A stretch of 23,939 bases of DNA, taken from positions 1 through 23,939 of IMG/VR virus record IMGVR_UViG_3300046780_000512; one strand, given 5' to 3'. Numbering within the stretch: the first letter of the stretch is position 1; each line of letters starts with the position of its first letter. Origin of the DNA: a virus. Shown here one piece after another: positions 14,150 through 21,970 of the stretch. The notes below the pieces were generated by a model. That model was not told the DNA's origin and made no database searches. It saw nothing but the letters and a program-made list of their open reading frames with translations. The position numbers and the translations under genes are program-made.

Positions 14150-14584
14150 ATGTCAATCACGAGAACGAATCCGAACACGATCTTTCTGGGAGGCTCGCGT
14201 ACCGAGGTCGGCGACCTGGCCGCGGCAACATCCATCACGCCCGGCATGCTTGTCGAGCGCGATGATGTCGGCAGCGTCATTCGCTGGAAGCTCGCCACGG
14301 CTGACATTGCGGGACCGCCCGCGGTGGCGACCGAGCAGGCGTCCGTCAACAAGGGTGTCGACGACGTCTACGCGACGGGTGACCTGATGGAAGTCTCCAT
14401 CGGGCACAAGGGCGCTGCGTTCTGGATGCTGATCGCATCAGGACAGAACATCGCTGCAGGCGACCTGCTCGGCTCTGCTGGTAACGGCACGCTGAAGTCA
14501 GGTGCGACCGTTGCGCGCTTCTCGGCACTCGAAACCAAGGCCACCGTCACCGTGACGACGCGCATCCGCGTCGAGGCACTGTAG
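14150..14584 (+). CDS. Head decoration protein
   Basis: A strong AAGGAG precedes ATG 14150. The 144-aa product is beta-rich and shows the capsid-decoration pattern of a G/A-rich middle (HKGAAFWMLIASGQNIAAGD), followed by LLGSAGNGTLK and a strand-rich C-terminus (TVTVTTRIRVEAL). It lies directly before the major capsid gene, where decoration or head-stabilising proteins normally sit. It should bind the outside of the mature capsid at threefold or quasi-threefold sites. No cysteine or membrane segment. The ribosome-binding site and upstream hairpin suggest high expression. Confidence 0.7.
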   Translation: MSITRTNPNTIFLGGSRTEVGDLAAATSITPGMLVERDDVGSVIRWKLATADIAGPPAVATEQASVNKGVDDVYATGDLMEVSIGHKGAAFWMLIASGQNIAAGDLLGSAGNGTLKSGATVARFSALETKATVTVTTRIRVEAL

Positions 14585-14592
14585 TCAGCTTA

Positions 14593-14606
14593 GGGCTCCA
14601 GAGCCC
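14593..14606 (+). promoter_or_regulatory. Hairpin abutting the capsid-gene ribosome-binding site
   Basis: GGGCTC and GAGCCC are perfect inverted arms around CA. The hairpin lies in the short gap between decoration and capsid genes, just upstream of AAGGAGAG. It mirrors the hairpin before the decoration gene and lacks a T-run. Confidence 0.5.
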
Positions 14607-14622
14607 GACAAGGAGAGATGAG

Positions 14623-15729
14623 ATGGAACAGGAAATGAGATTCACGGCGGCAGCGGCAAACAGCCCGCTGGCCAGCGTCATCATGAACGCGTTGAAGGGT
14701 AGCGGCGGGTGGTCGATCGACGCGATGCGCCAGCCGGGCATCGACCTGCTCAACGCGGCAGAGTACGAGAACGGCTACCGGTTCCGTGCGGCAGGTCCTC
14801 TGCAGGACAAGGCGCAGGTCGTCATCGACAAGGCGGTCGTCGAGGTCGGACTGCAGCGCCTGACGATCGCGGCCGACATCATGGCGGCGGGGCTCACCTA
14901 CACGCTGTCGGATCCGCTCAGCATCGCGCAGCTGGAGTGGAACTCGATGAGCAAGTCGGGAGCTGCACAGCGCACGATGTCACCATCGGCGAGGGGTGAG
15001 AACTCGATGCCCATCATCACGGTGAATCGCCTGCCGATCTACCTGACGACGGACAAGTTCGAGATCGACATCCGGACGCTCAAGACGTCGCAGCGGATCG
15101 GCACGCCGCTCGATACGTCGATGGTCAAGCAGAAGGTGCGGTCGGTGAACGAGGCACTCGAGGACGCGATCATCAACGGCGCCACGACGCTGGACGGCCA
15201 GGCGCTTGCCGTCTCCGGCTACTCGGCGCCCGGCCTCCTGAACGAGTCGCATGTCAACACGCAGAACCTGACGGCTGCTGCGTGGACGACGACACCGAAC
15301 GGCCTGACGATCCTGACCGAAGTGCAGGCGATGATCACGAAGCTGCAGGCCGACAAGAAGTTCGGTCCATATCGGCTGTATGTCGGCACGCAGATCTCGA
15401 ACGTGCTTGACACCGACTACAGCACGGCGACCAACACGGTGACGACGATCCGTGAGCGCCTGCTGATGCTCGACTCGCTGCAGGCGATCCGCACGGCGGA
15501 CCTCCTGACATCGGGCAACGGCGCGACGCCGTCCATCGGCAACAAGGTCATCCTGCTGCAGATGACGTCGGACGTGGTCGACATGGTCGTCGGACAGCCG
15601 CCGACGGTCATTCCGTGGACGTCGCTTGACGGGTTCACGATTCACAACCTGATCATGGCGATCATGATCCCGCGCGTGAAGAGTGACTATGAGGGCAACT
15701 CCGGCGTGTGCGTCGGGACGACGGCGTAG
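14623..15729 (+). CDS. Major capsid protein (probable HK97 fold)
   Basis: The 368-aa protein has a strong AAGGAGAG ribosome-binding site and follows maturation, scaffold and decoration genes in standard head-operon order. Helix-rich N-terminal residues (SPLASVIMNAL) are followed by a mixed alpha/beta region. A probable spine-helix segment contains KVRSVNEALEDAIINGATT. The C-terminus has VVDMVVGQPPTVIPW and a final FTIHNLIMAIMIPRVKSD segment typical of HK97-like or encapsulin-like capsids (DUF2184-like). It should be the main shell protein. There is no long N-terminal delta domain, consistent with the separate scaffold-like gene. Confidence 0.8.
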   Translation: MEQEMRFTAAAANSPLASVIMNALKGSGGWSIDAMRQPGIDLLNAAEYENGYRFRAAGPLQDKAQVVIDKAVVEVGLQRLTIAADIMAAGLTYTLSDPLSIAQLEWNSMSKSGAAQRTMSPSARGENSMPIITVNRLPIYLTTDKFEIDIRTLKTSQRIGTPLDTSMVKQKVRSVNEALEDAIINGATTLDGQALAVSGYSAPGLLNESHVNTQNLTAAAWTTTPNGLTILTEVQAMITKLQADKKFGPYRLYVGTQISNVLDTDYSTATNTVTTIRERLLMLDSLQAIRTADLLTSGNGATPSIGNKVILLQMTSDVVDMVVGQPPTVIPWTSLDGFTIHNLIMAIMIPRVKSDYEGNSGVCVGTTA

Positions 15730-15758
15730 TTAAACCGATTCGACGGAGGCGGATTCAT

Positions 15759-15980
15759 ATGGACACACCAACTGAGAAGCCATCCCTGGATCTCCTCCGT
15801 CGAGTATTTGTACCAATTGAGCGACGCACGGTGAAAGGCACGCTCGTCTTCAAGACGCAGGATGGCGACATGTACGCGCGGCTGGCGGACGGCTCGATTC
15901 GACGGACGCACCCGAAGGTTAATGGCAAAGACGCGCGTCGAGCGCGCCAGCAAGCTCGGATGCTTCAAAGAGCATCATGA
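15759..15980 (+). CDS. 73-residue basic protein after the capsid gene
   Basis: I prefer ATG 15759, with CGGAGGCGG upstream, over an earlier in-frame start inside the capsid gene that would add an arginine-rich extension. The product begins MDTPTEKPSLDLLRRVF, has a short beta-like centre (GTLVFKTQDGDMYARLADG), and ends strongly basic (NGKDARRARQQARMLQRAS). Its stop overlaps the next ATG. The basic tail may bind DNA or the capsid interior. Function not recognised. Confidence 0.6.
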   Translation: MDTPTEKPSLDLLRRVFVPIERRTVKGTLVFKTQDGDMYARLADGSIRRTHPKVNGKDARRARQQARMLQRAS

Positions 15981-16129
15981 TGAAAATTCGCGCAGCGATT
16001 GTTATGCTGGCACTCCTCTCCGCAGCGGTCGTGAGGTACCGATGACGCAGCGTGACGCTGTTTGCCGCTGCGCGGCACGTAGTCGACAACGAGACGTCGC
16101 TCACGACCGCCGTCGCGTCCGGCGTCTGA
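15977..16129 (+). pseudogene. Signal-peptide-like small gene split by in-frame TGA
   Basis: ATG 15977 overlaps the preceding stop and opens a frame whose first residues look like a signal or membrane peptide (MMKIRAAIVMLALLSAAVV). The frame stops at TGA 16043-16045. Continuing in the same frame it reads RSVTLFAAARHVVDNETS and ends at TGA 16127-16129. The second half looks more protein-like than the competing arginine-rich frame. It may be one 48-codon secreted protein broken by a single TGA, or a genuine 22-residue peptide followed by noise. The remaining gap, 16130-16215, shows only the next gene's AGGAGG site. Confidence 0.35.
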
Positions 16130-16215
16130 GAATAGCGCTCGCATGACTGGACGTAGCGCGGAGGGAAGCGATCGCGGTCCGCGCCGTTGCCGGAACTTAT
16201 CAGGAGGTCGGTAGC

Positions 16216-16536
16216 ATGAATACGAATCCGCAGGCCATCGCGTTCGCGAATGGCCGCATCCGCCCCGCCGCAGATCGTCTCGCCCAAGCCTATTACATGG
16301 CGAAGGCGCTGGTAGCGGATTGGAACGCGCAGAACGTGGCGGCGGTGATCATCCCTGGCGATACGGTCAACATCATCAGTGATGGCTCAGCCACGGACGG
16401 GCGGAAACCCATTACCAACGACAACGCCTACGCGATCATCCTGCAGGCCCAAGCCTTGATCACGTTGTATGAGGCGAGCGGTGGAGCGCCCCTGACCTCC
16501 ATCCTGCTCGTTGCGCCGAATCCTGCCGTGAAATAG
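16216..16536 (+). CDS. 106-residue phage structural-type protein
   Basis: ATG 16216 is preceded by AGGAGG. The sequence has a helical first part (RPAADRLAQAYYMAKALVADW), a beta-rich centre with GDTVNIISDGS, and a helical segment (NAYAIILQAQALITLYEAS), ending APNPAVK. No cysteine or signal peptide. Its position between head and surface or tail genes fits a head-completion or neck protein, but I do not recognise a family. Confidence 0.6.
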   Translation: MNTNPQAIAFANGRIRPAADRLAQAYYMAKALVADWNAQNVAAVIIPGDTVNIISDGSATDGRKPITNDNAYAIILQAQALITLYEASGGAPLTSILLVAPNPAVK

Positions 16537-16539
16537 CCG

Positions 16540-17901
16540 ATGGCCGTTCCAACCATTCTGGTCAACTCCTCTACGGGCAGCGACTCCGCTGCCAGTGGCG
16601 CTGGGCCAGCGACGGCCAAGACCGGGAGTGCGGGTGTCTCGACAGGCACGACGGTGGTCCTTGACGGGTCTCCCGACTTGTCTGGTGTCGCCACCGACGG
16701 GAGCCATGTCCTGTTCTTCAACGACACCACGAGTGGAAATCGGAACTTTGCCGCCATCACAGGGAAAGCCAATAGCGGCACACCGACCGCCCAAGTGACC
16801 GTCGCGCTGGCTTTCGCTGTGACCACGAAGGCATGGGCTATCGGCGGGAAGCGGGCCAGCGTCTATGGGTCACTGCGGCTGGTAGATAACAACGGGACTG
16901 ACGCGGACGCGCAGGCGGGCTGGACCGTGCAGATGGAATCGGGCCACACCGAAACCTTCGGCGGGCGGCTGGATGTCCGTGTCTCCGGCACGACGGTCGG
17001 CGCGTTTACGCTGCAGGGCGATCCCGCCGCTAGCGTGACGCCCGTGATCACGACGCCGAATGACATCGTGCCGCGGCAAAACTTCCAAGCCTACAAATAC
17101 TTCAGCATCGTCGGCAGTGGTGGTCCCGCGAACGGCTTCATCGAGCTGGCTGGGTATATTCGGTATGAATCGCTGACGTTTTCTAGCTTTTCAGGGGGCA
17201 TTAGCCTTGACCTGAGCGGCGGTGGAAACGATCAGGTGATCAACTGCACCTTCACCGCGAATGCCCACGCCATCAGCGTGTCGCAGGATACGCAGATCAT
17301 CGGGAACTACTGCGTCAGTCAAACGGGATCCGCGATCAAGTGCAATACCCAGCCGCTGACGGGATTGCTGATCTATGACAATTTGATTACTGGCGCTGGG
17401 GCGGAAGGCATTCAACTCGATCAGTCCCGTTCGGATCTATACGCCGGTGTCCACATCATTGCCAACACCATCGACAGTTGCACGGCGGATGGCATCAAGT
17501 ATGTCTCGACGGCGAACGGGGCAGGCAACAGCGAAGGAGCGCTCTGCGTCATCAACAACATTCTCAGCAACAATGGAGGCTATGGCCTCAATGTGGACTC
17601 GACGCTGGCGGCGGCAAACTCCAGAGGGATTGTGGTCCGCAGTAATGATACCTACAACAATTCCTCTGGGGCCTATAGTCCGACGGGTCTCGGGGTGGGG
17701 GATCCGGCGACGAATCCGGCGTATGTCGGGAGCGGCAACTACACCCCCACGGCGAGTGCCCTGAAGGGGGCCGCGATCCCACTCTCCTTGAACGGGGCGA
17801 CGAACTACCAGTGGATCGGCGCGATTCAGGCGCTCGCCCTGATCCTAGCAATACTCGGAGTCACGATTCAAGAACCGGTCATCGGCAGCAATACCTTCTA
17901 A
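16540..17901 (+). CDS. Right-handed beta-helix surface protein (tailspike-like or head fibre)
   Basis: The 453-aa product starts three bases after the previous stop, without a clear ribosome-binding site. Residues about 180-380 show the repeated short strands and Asn/Gly turns of a parallel beta-helix: INCTFTANAHAISVSQ, then TQIIGNYCVSQ, LLIYDNLITGAGAEGIQL, HIIANTIDSCTADGIKYV and LCVINNILSNNGGYGLNV. This fold is common in phage tailspikes and polysaccharide-binding or -cleaving enzymes. The N-terminal 150 residues are Gly/Ser/Thr-rich and may form an attachment domain. The C-terminus ends with a hydrophobic stretch (IQALALILAILGV). I cannot identify catalytic acids, so enzymatic activity is unproven. 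Confidence 0.7.
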   Translation: MAVPTILVNSSTGSDSAASGAGPATAKTGSAGVSTGTTVVLDGSPDLSGVATDGSHVLFFNDTTSGNRNFAAITGKANSGTPTAQVTVALAFAVTTKAWAIGGKRASVYGSLRLVDNNGTDADAQAGWTVQMESGHTETFGGRLDVRVSGTTVGAFTLQGDPAASVTPVITTPNDIVPRQNFQAYKYFSIVGSGGPANGFIELAGYIRYESLTFSSFSGGISLDLSGGGNDQVINCTFTANAHAISVSQDTQIIGNYCVSQTGSAIKCNTQPLTGLLIYDNLITGAGAEGIQLDQSRSDLYAGVHIIANTIDSCTADGIKYVSTANGAGNSEGALCVINNILSNNGGYGLNVDSTLAAANSRGIVVRSNDTYNNSSGAYSPTGLGVGDPATNPAYVGSGNYTPTASALKGAAIPLSLNGATNYQWIGAIQALALILAILGVTIQEPVIGSNTF

Positions 17902-17911
17902 AGGAGATAGC

Positions 17912-18541
17912 ATGAGTTTCAAACAGGGCGAGAAGATTCACACGCACGATGGCAAGGTCCACCGTGTCGGAAAGGGCGGCAAGCTGCCGAAGATGCGCGT
18001 GCCCGGAGAGCGGCACGCGATTCGGGGCTTCATCCGAGGGGCGCTGGTCGATTGCCTCTCCGGCGAGGAGCAGGTCGGCGACTGGCACGAGAACGTCATC
18101 ACGACATACGGCTTCGGCATCGTGGTTCGCAACTATGCGGGCCTCGCGTCGTCGGCCTCGTCGGTCGCCGCCACCGTCACATCAGACATGGGCTTTGCCA
18201 GGTTCTGGGGCCTGGGCTACCAGACGGAGGCGCAATCCAGCAACTTCAGCACGATGTCGAAGATCGACTCGACGGAGTGGCCGCTTGCCTCGACAGGTGG
18301 CGTCAGCCGCGCGACGGTCTCGGTCGGTTCGCAGCTGCTGAGCGGCACGTACTCGCTCTCGCAGAGCTTCCAGTACGCGAGCAGCCAGATCAGCCACGCT
18401 CAGACCGTGAACTGCATCGCGCAGTACCACCACTCGTCGGTCGGCTCGGGCACGGCGCACTCGCTGGCGACGTTCGCGTCGAGCACGAAAGGGACGACGC
18501 AGGCGCTCAACGTGACGTACAACTGGGTATTTTCAACTTAG
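17912..18541 (+). CDS. Structural protein, probably tail or surface
   Basis: AAAGGAGA precedes ATG 17912. The 209-aa product starts with a basic, His-rich segment (KIHTHDGKVHRVGKGGKLP). Its long Ser/Thr/Gly-rich, strand-forming region (LASSASSVAATVTSD, then ATVSVGSQLLSGTYSLSQSF) ends NVTYNWVFST, a typical structural C-terminus. It resembles phage virion proteins of unknown role rather than enzymes. No catalytic motif or membrane segment. Its position after the beta-helix protein suggests a partner or adaptor in a surface structure. Name uncertain. Confidence 0.6.
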   Translation: MSFKQGEKIHTHDGKVHRVGKGGKLPKMRVPGERHAIRGFIRGALVDCLSGEEQVGDWHENVITTYGFGIVVRNYAGLASSASSVAATVTSDMGFARFWGLGYQTEAQSSNFSTMSKIDSTEWPLASTGGVSRATVSVGSQLLSGTYSLSQSFQYASSQISHAQTVNCIAQYHHSSVGSGTAHSLATFASSTKGTTQALNVTYNWVFST

Positions 18542-18596
18542 TAGGGATGCGCCTAGTAGGGAGGCCGAACGGCGCAACCTTCTTTTAAGGATGGTC

Positions 18597-18824
18597 ATGG
18601 CGAAGCAGAAGCAGACAGGACCAGATCCGAAGTTCACCGTTCCTATCGGCACCGAGGGCGCCCCTCTGGAGATCATCTACGGGCATAACACGGCGGTCAA
18701 GAAGGTGCTGATGCAGTTCAATTTGCTCACCAGCAGTTTGATTTTGACGCCAGAGGATGCCCGCGACGTGGCGCGCAAATTGCTCCATTATGCCGACATG
18801 GCCGACGGAAAGAAGGCCATGTGA
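18597..18824 (+). CDS. Small 75-residue protein before the modification cassette
   Basis: ATG 18597 has AAGGA just upstream; ATG 18591 is too close to that site. The product has a mostly beta N-terminus (KFTVPIGTEGAPLEIIYGHN) and a helical C-terminus (PEDARDVARKLLHYADM). The stop overlaps a GTG start (GTGA), so it is coupled to the methyltransferase-like gene. The 55-base gap before it contains a weak inverted repeat but no convincing terminator. Not recognised. Confidence 0.6.
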   Translation: MAKQKQTGPDPKFTVPIGTEGAPLEIIYGHNTAVKKVLMQFNLLTSSLILTPEDARDVARKLLHYADMADGKKAM

Positions 18825-19321
18825 CGCCCAAACTGCGCAAGAAGATCGAGGCCAAGAAGGGGATCCTGCTTGACATCTCCTTCGGCGGGGCTACTCAACC
18901 TCGTAGTATCACCCTCGGTCCGAAGGGCGACATCCGTCAGCCTCCAACCGATACATTTCAACTACGTTCCGCGTGCGTTCATACGGCGATCGTGACGCAC
19001 GTCCTGGAGTTCATTGAACCGCAGAAATACTTTGCGTGGTGGAATAATTTGCACCGCGTGATGTTGAAGGATGGCATCGTCTACATCAGCGGACCCTACG
19101 GCGGCGACGAGAGTCAGGGCTGGCTCTCAGACCCGACGCATCGGATTCGGATCGTCGAGCAGAGCTTCGCGTGGCTCGACCCGCAGACACCGTTCTACGC
19201 GCTGCACGAAGCAAGGGGGCGCAAGACGCCGCTGCCGTGGAAGACGTTGACAGTTGCGCGCGTACCCGGCGCGCATGGCACGGTGACGTACAACGTGACG
19301 ATGCAGGCGGTGAAGAAATGA
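18821..19321 (+). CDS. SAM-methyltransferase-like protein with degenerate cofactor motif
   Basis: The 166-aa protein begins GTG overlapping the upstream stop. It has the class I methyltransferase-like order: an initial LLDISFGG segment (around residue 16-23), then THVLEFIEPQKYFAWWNNLHR and a MLKDGIVYISGPYGG segment, followed by DPTHRIRIVEQSF. The first segment lacks the usual GxGxG glycine loop (ISFGG instead), so cofactor binding may be lost or altered. It could be an inactive or highly diverged member. Adjacent genes suggest work in a carbohydrate or small-molecule modification cluster; substrate unknown. Confidence 0.55.
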   Translation: MTPKLRKKIEAKKGILLDISFGGATQPRSITLGPKGDIRQPPTDTFQLRSACVHTAIVTHVLEFIEPQKYFAWWNNLHRVMLKDGIVYISGPYGGDESQGWLSDPTHRIRIVEQSFAWLDPQTPFYALHEARGRKTPLPWKTLTVARVPGAHGTVTYNVTMQAVKK

Positions 19322-19653
19322 GCGACAAATCTATTCGCGCTGTCGCAATCGACGATCCGATCTGCCCGATGTGCCGGACACCGACACTCGGCGTTGATGA
19401 GGGCATTGGTCGCTCGGCATATGAATCCGATGTAAGCGAAGAAGGTGAAGATGAGATGCTCATCACGACTACGATGTGGTGGAAGACGCGCTGCCACACG
19501 TGCAAGACGTCCGTTGAGCGGCATTTACTTGGCGTGGTCGGTTGCCAAGAGGGAGGCTTTGAGCCTAACGTGTCCGAGGAAGTTGAACCGACACCTCACG
19601 GTCTCATCATCAAGGAACTGCGCGAGCTGAAGGAAAGTTTGGCGGTGAAGTGA
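19318..19653 (+). CDS. 111-residue zinc-ribbon protein in the modification cassette
   Basis: ATG 19318 overlaps the previous stop (ATGA), giving 111 aa; the frame opens earlier but this start is better supported. Two CxxC pairs, C16-C19 (CPMC) and C59-C62 (CHTC), separated by about 40 residues rich in acidic residues, would coordinate one zinc ion. A helical C-terminus follows (GLIIKELRELKESLAVK). The arrangement suits a small adaptor or nucleic-acid-binding protein. Its stop overlaps the next ATG as TGATG. Confidence 0.6.
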   Translation: MSDKSIRAVAIDDPICPMCRTPTLGVDEGIGRSAYESDVSEEGEDEMLITTTMWWKTRCHTCKTSVERHLLGVVGCQEGGFEPNVSEEVEPTPHGLIIKELRELKESLAVK

Positions 19654-21014
19654 TGGACATCCGCACAATCACCGAACTCTCCAAGCTACTCGGCTCTCGA
19701 CGCCCGAAGAGCGTCTACGAGATTGGCAGCCTGAACATCAACGGCAGCGTCCGGACCCTCTTCCGCGACGCGAAGGAGTATCACGGCATCGACATCGTCG
19801 AAGGCCGGGATGTCGATACAGTCGGCTACGGCTCGACATATGAACCTCCGTTTCGCCCCGACTGCGTCGTATGCTGTGAGGTCTTCGAGCATACGCCTGA
19901 CACTGAGGCGATTGTCAATCAGATGGCGAAGCTCGTCGTCCCTGGTGGCATCGTCCTGATCTCCTGTGCCGGGACACAGCGTCCGCCGCACAGCGCGGTA
20001 GATGGAAAGGATCTGCCGGATGACGAGTACTACGCTGGCATCGACCATCTGGTGCTGACCGAATGGCTGAAGGCAGCAGGCCTCGTCAACCTCCGGCTGA
20101 TCATCGGCTGTCTGCCGGATACGACAGACCCGGATACCCAGGGCGTGCACGACATCTACATGATCGGGCAGAAGCCGATTGGCGCTTTGGCCAATCCGTA
20201 CGACCCCGTCACGATGGGATCGTCGGCCGCGAATGCACCGCCGGCAGACATCGCCACGCCGAAGCAGCTGACGGTCGTCGAGCAAGGCAAGACGACTCTC
20301 GAAGAGCTCGCGCAGTCCGTGCTCGATACGCGGGAGAAGTACGGCGAGGTTCTCCAGGCTTACCACGAAGTCTGGTACAACGCGCCGCATACGTGGAGCT
20401 ACACGCAGTTCCTGAATATCGGGGTCATGAAGTCGCCTAACGACATGTGGATCTATCAGGACATCATGGTGAACCACAAACCGCAGACGGTCATCGAGAC
20501 CGGGACGTATCAGGGAGGTTCGGCGCTGTGGCTTGCCTCGCTTGCCGACCTGATGGGGATCGACACGAAGATCTTCACCATCGACATCAAGGACTTCCGG
20601 CGCTGTGCGCATCCACGCATCACGTTCATCCGCGGCGACTCGACAGATCCAGGATTGGCGGCGGACTTGGCCAAGCAGGTTGAAGGATCGCTGCTGGTGA
20701 TCCTCGACGCGGATCATTCTGCCGAGCACGTGCGAAAGGAGCTCGAGCTGTACGCGCCGCTCTGCAAGGTCGGCGACTGGCTCGTCGTCGAAGATACGAA
20801 CATCGCGTGGCCTGGCGAGCAGGGCGACCGCGGTGCAGCAGGAGGGCTGGCCGACTACCTCGCGCAGCATCCTGGCGAGTGGCAGCAGGACATCTTGTCC
20901 GAGCGGTTCCTGTTGACGATGAATCCCGGCGGGTGGATGCGCCGCGTCGGCGTGTACAGGGAGTTTTACTACGAAGGCGAACTACAGAAGCAGCAGCTGG
21001 AGAGTGTGAAGTGA
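19653..21014 (+). CDS. Fused methyltransferase and CmcI/rhamnosyl O-methyltransferase-like protein
   Basis: The 453-aa product has two enzyme-like halves. Residues about 18-175 resemble a class I SAM methyltransferase (VYEIGS at 21-26, then CCEVFEHTPD near 74, and LVVPGGIVLISCAG). Residues about 260-440 resemble the CmcI/cephalosporin-hydroxylase family, also seen in sugar O-methyltransferases: PNDMWIYQDIMV, then VIETGTYQGGSALW (around 280), LDADHSAEHV (around 351) and VVEDTNI. A flexible Ala/Pro linker joins them. It may methylate a sugar or peptide product, perhaps together with the following glycosyltransferase-like gene. ATG 19653 overlaps the upstream stop; substrate not visible. Confidence 0.75.
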   Translation: MDIRTITELSKLLGSRRPKSVYEIGSLNINGSVRTLFRDAKEYHGIDIVEGRDVDTVGYGSTYEPPFRPDCVVCCEVFEHTPDTEAIVNQMAKLVVPGGIVLISCAGTQRPPHSAVDGKDLPDDEYYAGIDHLVLTEWLKAAGLVNLRLIIGCLPDTTDPDTQGVHDIYMIGQKPIGALANPYDPVTMGSSAANAPPADIATPKQLTVVEQGKTTLEELAQSVLDTREKYGEVLQAYHEVWYNAPHTWSYTQFLNIGVMKSPNDMWIYQDIMVNHKPQTVIETGTYQGGSALWLASLADLMGIDTKIFTIDIKDFRRCAHPRITFIRGDSTDPGLAADLAKQVEGSLLVILDADHSAEHVRKELELYAPLCKVGDWLVVEDTNIAWPGEQGDRGAAGGLADYLAQHPGEWQQDILSERFLLTMNPGGWMRRVGVYREFYYEGELQKQQLESVK

Positions 21015-21970
21015 AGTGGACAAAAGAAGCGGCCATCGCTCATCGAGAGCGCGTAGACGAACGCGCCAACCGCAAGGCTGACGTCGAGAAGCGAGATTGG
21101 GCGGAACACAAGCACGCGCGAAAGCTGAAACGAACGAAGTCCATGCTCGGCGAAGTCTCGAAGGGCATCTTCGTCAACCCGGTCAACCCGAAGACTGCCG
21201 AGAATCAGGTCCAGGTCCTCCTCGGTACGCCGACACTCGGAACGGTGCGCATCGAATGGCACAACATGATGAAGGGCATGGTCAGCCCGCCGAACTGGTC
21301 GCTGATCACCAGCACGCCGACAGGCTATACGGTGCCAGACGCGCAGAACATGCTGGTCGACACGATGCTGCGTGGCAACCTGCGGGCCTTGCTGCTCATC
21401 GAGGATGATACCTGTCCACCTCCGCACGCCATCCTGACATTCGACCGCTGGTTCTGGAAGATGGAGCGTCGACTGGCGCCGCCGGTCGTCAGCGGCCTGT
21501 ATCACATCAAGGGTAGCGCGGAGGTGCGGAATGGCAAGAAGGGCGGAGTCGAACTGCTTGGTCCTGAACCACTTGCATACAGGGGGAGTGGGCAGCGTGC
21601 CTATCGTGACTGGAAGATGGGCGATGTCATCTGGGTGTCCGGCGTGCCGACTGGTGCACTCCTTCTCCATCGCTCGATCCTTGAGGCATGGGCGAAAGAG
21701 CCGGACGTCGAAGAGTACGCTGTGCCGGGCTACCCGCACGTCATGAAGCGCATCTTTCAGCAGCCGTCGCACGTCTGGGTAGATCCCGAGACGAAGGGCG
21801 TGCATGTTGCAAGTGGCACCTCGGACTTGTGGTGGTCGGAGCAGACGATCAAGAGGGGCCTGCTCGAGAAGGCTGGCTGGAAGAAGTACGCGAAGAAGGA
21901 GTTCCCATACATCATCGATACGGGCATGCACTTCAAGCACATCGATCGTGCGACGGGGATGATGTACTGA
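21011..21970 (+). CDS. Glycosyltransferase-like protein (GT-A type)
   Basis: GTG 21011 overlaps the upstream stop. The 319-aa product has a basic N-terminal helix (ERANRKADVEKRDWAEHKH), then a GT-A-like domain: LLGTPTLGTVRIEWHNMM, an interior segment NWSLITSTPTGY, and the acidic metal-binding-like IEDDTCPPPHA (E131-D132-D133). Downstream are GVPTGALLLHRSIL and HFKHID near the end. By family analogy it would transfer a sugar from a nucleotide donor, with D132/D133 as a DxD-like motif. Whether it modifies virion, DNA or host glycan is unknown. Its stop overlaps the next ATG as TGATG. Confidence 0.65.
   Translation: MKWTKEAAIAHRERVDERANRKADVEKRDWAEHKHARKLKRTKSMLGEVSKGIFVNPVNPKTAENQVQVLLGTPTLGTVRIEWHNMMKGMVSPPNWSLITSTPTGYTVPDAQNMLVDTMLRGNLRALLLIEDDTCPPPHAILTFDRWFWKMERRLAPPVVSGLYHIKGSAEVRNGKKGGVELLGPEPLAYRGSGQRAYRDWKMGDVIWVSGVPTGALLLHRSILEAWAKEPDVEEYAVPGYPHVMKRIFQQPSHVWVDPETKGVHVASGTSDLWWSEQTIKRGLLEKAGWKKYAKKEFPYIIDTGMHFKHIDRATGMMY

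Noticed and set aside
16042-16146. Arginine-rich frame beginning MTQRDAVCRC
   Set aside because: Looks like an out-of-frame translation of the split small gene, with no ribosome-binding site.
18548-18576. TGCGCC...GGCGCA inverted repeat followed by a T-rich stretch, as a terminator
   Set aside because: Only six pairs with a 17-base loop, and the T-run is interrupted and overlaps the next ribosome-binding site.
19686-20870. Long minus-strand frame antisense to the fused methyltransferase
   Set aside because: Same shadow effect, and the plus strand has well-placed enzyme motifs.
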